Assembly (NCBI GenBank): GCA_038202925.1
Contig: JBBREM010000122.1
Location: 1 to 7,275 of the forward strand
Source: JAEVZK01 sp038202925
GTDB lineage: Bacteria > Armatimonadota > Fimbriimonadia > Fimbriimonadales > Fimbriimonadaceae
Reading direction: 5' to 3'
DNA: 7,275 nt
Part shown: positions 1 through 5,966 of the stretch, one piece after another
Layout of the letters: each line of letters starts with the position of its first letter
Numbering within the stretch: position 1 is the stretch's first letter
Position numbers and translations under genes: made by a program
Notes under the pieces: generated by a model
Databases searched by the model: none
The model's input: the letters and a program-made list of their open reading frames with translations, nothing else
Told to the model about the DNA's origin: nothing

Positions 1-61
1 GGGTATTGGGTATTGGGTATTGGGTATTGGGTATTGGGTATTGGGTATTGGGTATTGGGTA
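1..61. repeat. GGGTATT heptanucleotide tandem array
   Basis: Eight perfect head-to-tail copies of GGGTATT plus a partial ninth (GGGTA). The array begins at the first base of the window, so its true left end is not seen. Each unit carries a G3 run separated by a four-base ATT-type loop, giving nine G3 tracts on the + strand. It lies 67 bases beyond the stop codon of the leftward sugar-kinase gene, in non-coding DNA. It is a simple-sequence repeat; copy number may vary between strains or be mis-assembled. No function is claimed. Confidence 0.97.
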
Positions 62-81
62 GGCGAACCTTTGGCTGATAG

Positions 82-95
82 CACCCGACACCCGA
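82..95. repeat. Two tandem copies of a second heptamer, CACCCGA
   Basis: CACCCGA occurs twice in direct succession. Read on the other strand it is TCGGGTG, which shares the GGGT core of the neighbouring GGGTATT array. It lies in the spacer between that array and its inverted copies. It may be a diverged relic of the same kind of repeat. Confidence 0.6.
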
Positions 96-104
96 ACAGC
101 GAAA

Positions 105-130
105 TATCCAATACCGAATACCCAATACCT
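105..130. repeat. Inverted, degenerate copies of the GGGTATT heptamer (stem arm)
   Basis: This stretch carries AATACCG, AATACCC and AATACCT units, the reverse complement of the left-edge array with small changes. Positions 108-129 can pair with 37-58 over 22 bases with one mismatch (at 116), leaving a loop of about 49 bases. The arm runs into the stop codon (131-129) of the leftward sugar-kinase gene, so a transcript of that gene could fold here. It could serve as a 3' end hairpin or terminator, but there is no T-rich tract after the stem, so a classical intrinsic terminator is not supported. Confidence 0.75.
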
Positions 131-1076
131 AAGCCCGCTCAACATTCGCCTGCGGCAAAAGCTCCATGATCTTCGCCCGCCGGCCGATCTCGCTGCCATC
201 CGTCGAGGCCGTCGCCGCGCCGCATGCGAGGCCCCATTGCAGCGCCTCGCCGAGCGGCTTCCCCTGCTCGATCGCCCACAGCATTCCGCCGATCAGCGAA
301 TCGCCGCTACCCACCGTGCTGATGGCTTCCACCTTCGGCGACTCGCCACGATATACACCCGACGAAGACGCCAAAACTGCGCCTCGCTCGCCCAGGCTGA
401 TAACGACGATCGGGTCATGCGCATGCGCCTTATGCAGCTTCTCCTGCAACTCCCGTGCCCCCGCCACCGCGTCGTCGATCTCGCGCAGCTCGCGGCCCAA
501 TAGCCGCGCGGCCTCCTTCGAATTCGGCTTCACAAAATCCGGCCCCGCCTCCACGCCGAGTCGCATCGGCTCGTTATCGGCGTCCAACGAAACCTTGACT
601 CCGTGCTCGTGGGCGAACCGCACAAAGCGTGCATAGGCATCGTTCGGCACGCCCGGGGGGAGGGAGCCACCGACCGCGATCCACCGCACGTGGTCGATCA
701 GCCCCTTGATAACCCGAAACAGTTCGTCAAATCGCTCCGGCGAGATTGTCGGACCCTTCTCATTGAAGGTGGTTGGGGGCTGATCCGAGGCGTCCTCAAC
801 GCTGAAATTGATGCGCGTGTCCTCCTCGACCTGCACGAAGCAGTTCGACACGCCCTGCCGGTCGAGACTCCCGCGCACGTAGTCGCCCGGCCCGCCGCCG
901 AGGAAGCCTGTCGCCATCGTCGTCGAGCCCAGCTCGGCGACAATCCGCGACAGGTTGACTCCCTTGCCACCGGCGTCTCGCTCGGTGCGCTCAACGCGGT
1001 TGGTGTCGCCGATGTTGAGCTTGTCGAGGAACAGCGCGTGATCCACGCTCGGGTTCAGCGTGACGCTCAGAATCAT
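129..1076 (-). CDS. PfkB-family sugar kinase (1-phosphofructokinase family hexose kinase)
   Basis: This 315-residue ribokinase-fold kinase phosphorylates a phosphorylated ketohexose in the cytoplasm, most likely fructose 1-phosphate or fructose 6-phosphate. Visible signatures are the N-terminal LNPSVD (residues 7-12), the sugar-binding AGGKGVN loop (35-41), TRIN (87-90, shared with the FruK/LacC branch), GSLPPG (137-142), KPN (183-185), ISLGERGA (226-233) and the anion-hole/catalytic TVGSGDS (254-260), with Asp259 as the expected base. Length is normal for the family. The ATG start overlaps the pfkA stop codon as ATGA, and a GAGG lies 10 bases upstream. The gene closes the leftward unit and its stop abuts a heptamer inverted repeat. 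FruK, LacC (tagatose-6-phosphate kinase) and Pfk-2 cannot be told apart here; no PTS fructose transporter is adjacent, so I give no symbol. Confidence 0.93.
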   Translation of the reverse strand: MILSVTLNPSVDHALFLDKLNIGDTNRVERTERDAGGKGVNLSRIVAELGSTTMATGFLGGGPGDYVRGSLDRQGVSNCFVQVEEDTRINFSVEDASDQPPTTFNEKGPTISPERFDELFRVIKGLIDHVRWIAVGGSLPPGVPNDAYARFVRFAHEHGVKVSLDADNEPMRLGVEAGPDFVKPNSKEAARLLGRELREIDDAVAGARELQEKLHKAHAHDPIVVISLGERGAVLASSSGVYRGESPKVEAISTVGSGDSLIGGMLWAIEQGKPLGEALQWGLACGAATASTDGSEIGRRAKIMELLPQANVERA

Positions 1077-2035
1077 TGCGCCATGACCTCGGCGAGCAGC
1101 AGCTTCTCAGCGTCGATCACGCGCTCGGTGCTCAGCACGTAGCCGAGCGGATGCGACACGAGCTTGCCGCCATCGACCCCCACCATCTCGCCGCGATAGC
1201 CGCTGATCAGTCGGTTCGCCGCGAACGCTCCCAGCCGCAAGGCCAGCACGCGGTCGAACGCGGAGGGTGAGCCCCCGCGCTGCATGTGGCCGAGCACGAG
1301 CGTGCGCGCCTCAAACCCTGTATTCTTCTGAATGAAGTCCTTGACATCGTGAGCCCGCGCCGCGCCTTCGGCGACAATGATGATCGAACTGAGCTTGCCC
1401 TTTTCCGCCGCCCGCTTCAGCTCGATGCACACTTCGAGCAGGGAATACGGAATCTCCGGGATCAGCACGGCCTCTGCTCCCCCCGCGAGCCCCGCCTCCA
1501 GCGCGATAAAGCCATTGCGCCGCCCCATCACCTCGATGACGAACACGCGCTCATGCGAGTACGCGGTGTCGCGCACCTTGTCGATCGCCTCGACGGCGGT
1601 GTTGACGGCGGTGTCGAAGCCGATCGAGAAGTCAGTGCCGCTGATGTCGTTGTCGATCGAGCCGGGCACGCCCACCACGGGAAAGGCATCTTCCTCATGC
1701 AGGGTCAGCGCGCCAGTCAGCGAACCGTCTCCACCGATGACAACGAGGCCTTCGGCACCGTTGGCTTTCAGGTTGGCCAGCGCCGTCCTACGGCCCTCGG
1801 GAGTCATGAATTCCTTGCTCCGCGCGGTGTGGAGGATGGTGCCGCCGCGGGTGATGATCCCGCCCACCGAGCCCGAATCGAGCACCCGGAACTCGTTGCG
1901 AATCATGCCTTCGTAGCCGTGGAGGAAGCCGACCACCTCCGAACCCCGCCCAATCGCCGCGCGCACGACGGCGCGGATGGCGGCATTCATCCCAGGCGAG
2001 TCGCCTCCGCTGGTGATCACGGCAATCCGGTTCAT
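1073..2035 (-). CDS. pfkA: ATP-dependent 6-phosphofructokinase PfkA
   Basis: This enzyme catalyses fructose 6-phosphate + ATP to fructose 1,6-bisphosphate, the committed step of glycolysis. It has 320 residues, exactly the length of E. coli PfkA. Motifs: nucleotide loop TSGGDSPGMN (8-17), GGDGS (101-105), catalytic PGSIDND (124-130) with Asp128, SHER (160-163), EVMGR (168-172), VAEG (221-224) and GHMQRGGSP (249-257). Glycine at 104 and 125, where PPi-using enzymes have Asp and Lys, points to ATP as phosphoryl donor. Arg21 and Arg25 of the bacterial allosteric site are present. I chose the ATG at 2035: a GTG at 2068 would add 11 residues absent from the family, and a GGGAAG sits 6 bases before 2035. 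A 61-base gap separates it from the upstream glycosyltransferase; it holds a CATAAT but no convincing -35. The stop overlaps the next kinase as ATGA. Confidence 0.97.
   Translation of the reverse strand: MNRIAVITSGGDSPGMNAAIRAVVRAAIGRGSEVVGFLHGYEGMIRNEFRVLDSGSVGGIITRGGTILHTARSKEFMTPEGRRTALANLKANGAEGLVVIGGDGSLTGALTLHEEDAFPVVGVPGSIDNDISGTDFSIGFDTAVNTAVEAIDKVRDTAYSHERVFVIEVMGRRNGFIALEAGLAGGAEAVLIPEIPYSLLEVCIELKRAAEKGKLSSIIIVAEGAARAHDVKDFIQKNTGFEARTLVLGHMQRGGSPSAFDRVLALRLGAFAANRLISGYRGEMVGVDGGKLVSHPLGYVLSTERVIDAEKLLLAEVMAQ
1087..1090 (-). promoter_or_regulatory. Shine-Dalgarno for the PfkB-family kinase
   Basis: GAGG on the minus strand, 10 bases before the ATG at 1076 and inside the last codons of pfkA. 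It supports that start and translational coupling to pfkA. Confidence 0.5.
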
Positions 2036-2041
2036 CTGATT

Positions 2042-2047
2042 CTTCCC
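2042..2047 (-). promoter_or_regulatory. Shine-Dalgarno for pfkA
   Basis: GGGAAG on the minus strand, 6 bases upstream of the ATG at 2035. It decides in favour of this start over the GTG at 2068. Confidence 0.55.
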
Positions 2048-2096
2048 AAGGACGCCGTTGTCCCGCACCCACGATTATGACGAGGTGGCTTCGTTC

Positions 2097-2861
2097 CTAG
2101 CCTCGTAGCGCTTGATAAACCGAGCGGGCAGCTCGCACGAGGAAACGGGGAATAGGGCCTGAGCCGTGCTTTCTCAGGTAGTAGTCAAGACTCTTGCGAA
2201 ACTGGCGCTTCTGCTCCGCGGAAGACTGCCGGCTGCCTCCACCCAAATGGATTGCCTTCGCTTCGGGCACGCGCATTACCTTCATCCCGCGCTGCGCATA
2301 GCGGCGGCAGAGATCGACATCTTCCAGGTACATGAAAAGGTGTTCATCGAATCCGCCCAGTTCCTGAAACTCGGAGCGACGGGCCAGCACCGCAACGGCC
2401 GAAACCCATTCCGGATCTCCAGTTACCGGTTTGCGGTAGCTCCCGGACAGCACTCTGGCAGGTGTGGGGAATAAACCGAACGTCTCTTGCTGAATGTCGG
2501 TTCCGCTGGGGCCATAGATCGCTGGCGTCACGAGTCCGATCTCGGGATCCCGCATCCGCTCCAAGAGCAGCGCGAAGGCTCCGGCCTCAACATAGGCATC
2601 GCTGTTGAGCAGGAAAATGAATTCGGCCGTCGACTGGGCGACGGCTGCATTGTTCCCGCCCCCAAACCCGCGATTGTCGTCAAGCTGAATGATCTCAACT
2701 CGGGGGTCTGTGAGATCGGCAGAGAGCAGCTCAAACGAGTCGTCGCCCGAACCGTTCTCGACCACAATCACGCGGTTTGTCTGTGGTTCGCCAAGCACGG
2801 ACCGTGCGGCCTTCGCTGCCAGCTCTGGCGTACGCCAGTTCACGATGATCGTATCGATCAC
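2097..2861 (-). CDS. Family 2 glycosyltransferase (rhamnosyltransferase-like)
   Basis: This 254-residue GT-A fold transferase moves a nucleotide-activated sugar onto a growing glycan at the cytoplasmic face of the membrane. Visible features in order are the beta-strand IIVNW (5-9), VVENGSGD (33-40), NRGFGGGNN (63-71), the metal/nucleotide motif LLNSDA (84-89, a variant of the usual LNPD), and GGFDEHLFMYLEDVDLCRR (169-187) carrying the ED acceptor/catalytic pair. HLGGGS (205-210) follows. This arrangement is typical of the WbbL-like rhamnosyltransferase group. There is no transmembrane segment; the C-terminus is basic and could bind membrane. The start is GTG, overlapping the rmlA stop as GTGA, so it is coupled to rmlA and lacks its own clear Shine-Dalgarno. 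Its place just after rmlA suggests a dTDP-deoxysugar donor; donor and acceptor are inference. Confidence 0.9.
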   Translation of the reverse strand: MIDTIIVNWRTPELAAKAARSVLGEPQTNRVIVVENGSGDDSFELLSADLTDPRVEIIQLDDNRGFGGGNNAAVAQSTAEFIFLLNSDAYVEAGAFALLLERMRDPEIGLVTPAIYGPSGTDIQQETFGLFPTPARVLSGSYRKPVTGDPEWVSAVAVLARRSEFQELGGFDEHLFMYLEDVDLCRRYAQRGMKVMRVPEAKAIHLGGGSRQSSAEQKRQFRKSLDYYLRKHGSGPIPRFLVRAARSVYQALRG

Positions 2862-3919
2862 GGCAGAACGATGGCGCTCGAATCGCCGAGCACGAGCTGG
2901 ATCGTCCGAGGCCAGGTCGACGAGCGGGAGACCTTTGCGCCGCGCCCGATCAGCGATCGCTCAATCCGTCCCGGCACCTCGCTGATCTCGCAGTCGGCGA
3001 GGAGGATCGAATACTCGATCTCCGTCTTCGAAATTTTGGAATTGGAATCGATGGCCGTAAATGGCCCGATGAAGCTGTCCTCGATCGTGCAGTTTTCGCC
3101 GATAATGACGGGTCCGCGCACGGTGCTGTTTACGATCTTCGTGCCCCTTCCGATATGCACGCGGCCCTCGATTTTGCTGTTCTCTTCCGTCCCCTCATTC
3201 AGCGGTTCGATGTCTTCGAGGATCAGGCGGTTGGCGTCGAGCATGGCTTCGACGGTTCCTGTGTCTTTCCACCAGCCGTCGACGATGTGCGAACGCACCG
3301 TCAAACCTGCATCGATCAGACCTTGGATCGCATCGGTGATCTCATACTCGCCGCGCTTGCTCGGCTTCAACCGTGCAATCGAATCGTGGATCCGCTTGTC
3401 GAAGAGGTACACGCCGACGAGCGCAAGGTTCGACCGCGGATGCTTCGGCTTCTCCTCCAGACGATGTACATGCCCGTCCTCCATCTCAGCGACGCCGAAG
3501 TCGCTCGGATTGGGCACCGGTGTGAGCAGGATCGTCGCCGCCGGGCCATGGTTCTGAAACTCCGTGACAAGCCCGCCGACACTTGACTTGATCAAATTGT
3601 CCCCGAGGTACATGATAAAGTCATCGTCGCCCAGGTAGCTCTGGGCCGTCTTCACGGCATGCGCGAGCCCGAGCGGCGCATCCTGCGGGATGTAGGTGAT
3701 CTTGATCCCCCACTTAGCCCCATCGCCAACCGCAGCCTCGACCGCCGGCCCGGTGTCTCCGGTAATGATGCCGAAGTCTTTGATGCCGGCGGCGGCAATC
3801 GATTCGATGCCGTACTCGATCACCGGCTTATTTGCCACCGGCACGAGCTGCTTGGCCATCGAGTAGGTGATCGGGCGAAGCCGCGAGCCGGTTCCGCCGG
3901 CTAGAATGAGTGCTTTCAT
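2858..3919 (-). CDS. rfbA: Glucose-1-phosphate thymidylyltransferase, long form (RmlA/RfbA)
   Basis: It joins dTTP and glucose 1-phosphate to give dTDP-glucose plus pyrophosphate, the first step of dTDP-deoxysugar synthesis. It has 353 residues. The nucleotidyltransferase domain shows LAGGTGSRLRP (6-16), Lys23 in MAKQLVPVANKP, QDAPLGLAHAV (79-89), YLGDN (104-108), EEKP (155-158), EYEITD (191-196) and WKDTGT (217-222). From about residue 250 a left-handed beta-helix hexapeptide-type region follows, ending in a QLVLGDSS segment. This extra C-terminal domain marks the long RmlA form (StrD-like) rather than the roughly 290-residue enteric enzyme. I chose the ATG at 3919, because the family begins MKALILAGG; an upstream in-frame start at 3955 would add 12 unrelated residues. 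The ATG overlaps the toxin stop codon as ATGA and the stop overlaps the glycosyltransferase start. Confidence 0.96.
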   Translation of the reverse strand: MKALILAGGTGSRLRPITYSMAKQLVPVANKPVIEYGIESIAAAGIKDFGIITGDTGPAVEAAVGDGAKWGIKITYIPQDAPLGLAHAVKTAQSYLGDDDFIMYLGDNLIKSSVGGLVTEFQNHGPAATILLTPVPNPSDFGVAEMEDGHVHRLEEKPKHPRSNLALVGVYLFDKRIHDSIARLKPSKRGEYEITDAIQGLIDAGLTVRSHIVDGWWKDTGTVEAMLDANRLILEDIEPLNEGTEENSKIEGRVHIGRGTKIVNSTVRGPVIIGENCTIEDSFIGPFTAIDSNSKISKTEIEYSILLADCEISEVPGRIERSLIGRGAKVSRSSTWPRTIQLVLGDSSAIVLP

Positions 3920-4275
3920 GGGAGAAGGGTTGGCGCGAACACATCGTCCGCACATTTGATTAGCTGTTCGTCAAGAGTCCACAACTGAGCTTTCAGAGCC
4001 TTGGCGGTTCCTGCGATGATTGCATCCGCCAGTTTCAGCTTGCGCGTTCGCCTGAATTCGATCGCCGCAAGCTTCACGTTTGGCAACAAATCAATGATGT
4101 TTGAGCCGGAGATGAACCCCGATAGCCAAGCTGACTCGTCGGCTGTGAGGCTGGGATAGGAGTAAAGTTCAAGCTCAGAACTAACGGAAGGACAAATCGT
4201 ATCATCGGGCAACTCGTTCGCTAACTTCCCGGCGAGATGATGCAGGACGACGTTCGTGTCAAGGACGATCGACAA
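3916..4275 (-). CDS. VapC-like PIN-domain toxin (ribonuclease)
   Basis: This is a predicted type II toxin of about 119 residues. PIN domains are Mg-dependent endoribonucleases that in VapC cut tRNA or rRNA and halt translation. The expected acidic residues are visible: Asp6 in LDTNV, Glu34 in VSSELELY, Asp84 in LADAIIAGTA and Asp102 in TLDEQL, so the active site looks intact. No ATG exists in frame. I prefer the TTG at 4275, one base after the antitoxin stop, because the PIN fold then begins at once (SIVLDTNV). A TTG at 4323 would add 16 non-PIN residues overlapping the antitoxin. The gene sits between rmlB and rmlA, and its TGA overlaps the rmlA ATG. By eye the region is less GC-rich than its neighbours, which suggests acquisition. 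Fold and pairing are secure; the RNA target is unknown. Confidence 0.85.
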   Translation of the reverse strand: MSIVLDTNVVLHHLAGKLANELPDDTICPSVSSELELYSYPSLTADESAWLSGFISGSNIIDLLPNVKLAAIEFRRTRKLKLADAIIAGTAKALKAQLWTLDEQLIKCADDVFAPTLLP

Positions 4276-4276
4276 T

Positions 4277-4483
4277 CTAGGGCCACTCTGACCTAATTTC
4301 GCGCTGAAATGCCATTGGGTCAACCGTTAATTGGAGGCCGCCTCGGAACTGGTTCATGTTAGGAGTTGGTTTTAGAGAAATTTCCGTGTTTCTATCCAAG
4401 AGGTACTTGGCAAGGCGCACTTGGTCGTCGGGACGCAGTTCGACAGCTTCGCGGACAACTTCGCTCAATTTGCGGATGGCCAT
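4277..4483 (-). CDS. VapB-like antitoxin
   Basis: This 68-residue protein precedes the PIN toxin by one base. The N-terminal half (IRKLSEVVREAVELRPDD followed by QVRLAKYLLDR) is predicted helical and resembles the short antitoxin domains that bind or dimerise near DNA. The C-terminal half, with FRGGLQLTVDP and a terminal EIRSEWP, looks like the extended tail that wraps the partner toxin. It begins at an ATG 8 bases after the rmlB stop codon, with no clear Shine-Dalgarno. The call rests on size, layout and the toxin next to it; I cannot assign an exact antitoxin family. Such antitoxins often repress their own promoter with the toxin, but here the pair is embedded in a larger unit. Confidence 0.78.
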   Translation of the reverse strand: MAIRKLSEVVREAVELRPDDQVRLAKYLLDRNTEISLKPTPNMNQFRGGLQLTVDPMAFQREIRSEWP

Positions 4484-4491
4484 AACTTATT

Positions 4492-5508
4492 CTACAGGTC
4501 CTCACCGAGCGCCTTGCCATAGAAATTTCCGATGAATTCCTTAAAGTCATTCGTCGAGATCAGCGGCCTCCACCACTTCTCATTGTCCCGATACCACCGC
4601 ACCGTATTCCGTAACTCTTGCTCAAAGTTCTTCTCCGGCTTCCAGCCAAGCGAGCGCAGCTTGTCCGCGCTCATGCTGTAGCGCTTGTCGTGCGCGCCCT
4701 TGCGCGGGTCGGGAATCCGCTTCACCAGCGATTCTTCTCGTCCTGTCTCTTCCAGCAAAATCCGAACGACCTCCATGTTCGGCCGTTCGTTAACGTCGCC
4801 GATGTTGTAGATCTCGCCGGGGCAACCTTGCTCCAAAGCGAACAGAACACCATTCGCATGGTCCCAGGCGTGAATCCACTCGCGAATCTGGTCCCCCTCG
4901 CCGTAGACCGGAACCTTCTTGCCGTCGATCAGCCGCGTAACGAAGAAGGGAATGAGCTTCTCCGGGAACTGATAGGGTCCGTAGGTGTTGCCCCCACGGG
5001 TGACCGTGGCCGGCGTCTTATAGGCCTTCACGTGCGCCCTTACTTGCAGGTCGCCGCCCGCCTTGGATGCGCTGTAGGGCGTGTTCGGCTCGATGGGGCT
5101 CTGCTCGGTAAATTCGCCCTCGTCGATCGTCCCATACACCTCGTCGGTTGAGACGTGTACCATCTTCACGATGCCATGCTTGCGCACTGCTTCGAGCAGA
5201 ACGTGGACGCCTAAGGTGTTGGAAAGGATAAAGCTGCCCGTTTCCAGAAGTGACCGATCGTTGTGGCTCTCCGCCGCGAAATTCACGATGTGTGTGATTT
5301 GCTCTGACTTCAAAAGCCCGTCGACAACGGTCGGATCCTGGATCTTGCCCGGATAGAAGTTGACGTCCATGTCGGCAATGGTCGACAGGTTGCCCGCATA
5401 CGTCAAGGCATCGAGCACCACCAGATCCCAATCGGGACGGCGCTCGCGCACCAGCCGCAAGAAATTGGAGCCGATAAACCCGGCCGCGCCCGTGACAAGG
5501 AGTTTCAT
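4492..5508 (-). CDS. rfbB: dTDP-glucose 4,6-dehydratase (RmlB/RfbB)
   Basis: This NAD-dependent extended short-chain dehydrogenase of 338 residues converts dTDP-glucose to dTDP-4-keto-6-deoxyglucose in the cytoplasm. Visible are the Rossmann GAAGFIGSN (7-15), AESHNDRS (79-86), the dehydratase STDEVYG (120-126) with the Thr-Asp-Glu catalytic set, YSASK (145-149, the Tyr/Lys pair), NTYGPYQFPEKLIP (174-187) and RYSM (276-279). Length is normal. Several near-invariant positions differ from the enteric enzyme: AESHVDRS has Asn for Val, and the SNNYGP stretch reads GGNTYGP. The catalytic residues remain, so activity is expected. The ATG overlaps the upstream cupin stop as ATGA. The antitoxin gene follows 8 bases after the stop. 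Related sugar dehydratases are possible, but the TDE triad and rmlA nearby favour this call. Confidence 0.95.
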   Translation of the reverse strand: MKLLVTGAAGFIGSNFLRLVRERRPDWDLVVLDALTYAGNLSTIADMDVNFYPGKIQDPTVVDGLLKSEQITHIVNFAAESHNDRSLLETGSFILSNTLGVHVLLEAVRKHGIVKMVHVSTDEVYGTIDEGEFTEQSPIEPNTPYSASKAGGDLQVRAHVKAYKTPATVTRGGNTYGPYQFPEKLIPFFVTRLIDGKKVPVYGEGDQIREWIHAWDHANGVLFALEQGCPGEIYNIGDVNERPNMEVVRILLEETGREESLVKRIPDPRKGAHDKRYSMSADKLRSLGWKPEKNFEQELRNTVRWYRDNEKWWRPLISTNDFKEFIGNFYGKALGEDL

Positions 5509-5966
5509 AGTTGGAATGGCGATGAGGGATCCGACTCGTGCCGAATCTCGTCGACCGTCTCCTTCTTGCCCCAGCCGGCGTAAAGCTGATTCGGGAAATT
5601 CAGCACAAAGGCGTCACGATCGCCCACGTTCTTGTAGGCATGAACAACTCCAGGTGGCACGATGACCAGCACTGGATTATCGGAACCAACCTTCGTGACC
5701 AGCCGTTCCCGCGAGGCGTCGCCCCGGTTGTCCCATAGATAAAGCTCGTACTGGCCGTCGATAAAGGCGAATCCGTCGGTCTGGCCCTCGTGCTCGTGAG
5801 GCCCCCTGGCGACACCGGCGTGGGTAACACTGAGGTAGGACATCGTCGGACGGAAATCTTCGGGAAGCTCATCGTCGCGAAAGAGCTCGATGAGCCAGCC
5901 GCGAGCATCTTCATTGCGCTTGAGCGGGCGGATTACAACGCCGGGCATGGGGTTTTCAGAACTCAT
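5505..5966 (-). CDS. RmlC-like cupin, dTDP-4-dehydrorhamnose 3,5-epimerase family
   Basis: This is a 153-residue cupin related to RmlC, which epimerises dTDP-4-keto-6-deoxyglucose at C3 and C5. Visible are the ARGWLIELFRDDELP segment (21-35), RGPHEH (54-59) in the place of the family RGxHYQ with the candidate base His57, YLWDNR (76-81), PPGVVHAYKN (104-113, matching the PPGFAHGF strand) and Tyr129 followed by VDEIRHESDP (138-147). It is about 30 residues shorter than classical RmlC and ends right after the DP motif. Position directly before rmlB, with an ATGA overlap, supports a role in the same dTDP-sugar route. A 3-only, 5-only or isomerase activity is also possible, so I give no symbol. 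Start: ATG at 5966; an ATG at 5948 is an alternative, and neither has a strong Shine-Dalgarno. Confidence 0.85.
   Translation of the reverse strand: MSSENPMPGVVIRPLKRNEDARGWLIELFRDDELPEDFRPTMSYLSVTHAGVARGPHEHEGQTDGFAFIDGQYELYLWDNRGDASRERLVTKVGSDNPVLVIVPPGVVHAYKNVGDRDAFVLNFPNQLYAGWGKKETVDEIRHESDPSSPFQL

Noticed and set aside
1..61. CRISPR array or telomere-like repeat
   Set aside because: The units are seven bases with no spacers, so it is not CRISPR. It resembles G-rich telomere repeats only superficially and is followed by ordinary bacterial operon genes.
1073..2035. PPi-dependent phosphofructokinase
   Set aside because: Both diagnostic positions are glycine (GGDGS and PGSIDND), as in ATP-using enzymes.
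1286..2080. 264-codon open frame on the + strand
   Set aside because: It is antisense to pfkA, which has complete family motifs. The translation is rich in His, Arg and Asp with no fold signature.
2036..2096. Promoter for pfkA based on a CATAAT element
   Set aside because: No acceptable -35 hexamer lies 16-18 bases upstream, so it is not reported as a feature.
2487..3557. 356-codon open frame on the + strand
   Set aside because: It lies antisense to the glycosyltransferase and rmlA, has no recognisable domain, and its composition is what a GC-rich gene gives on its opposite strand.
3916..4323. PIN toxin starting at the TTG at 4323
   Set aside because: It would overlap the antitoxin gene by 47 bases and add 16 residues that do not belong to the PIN fold. 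The TTG at 4275 fits better.
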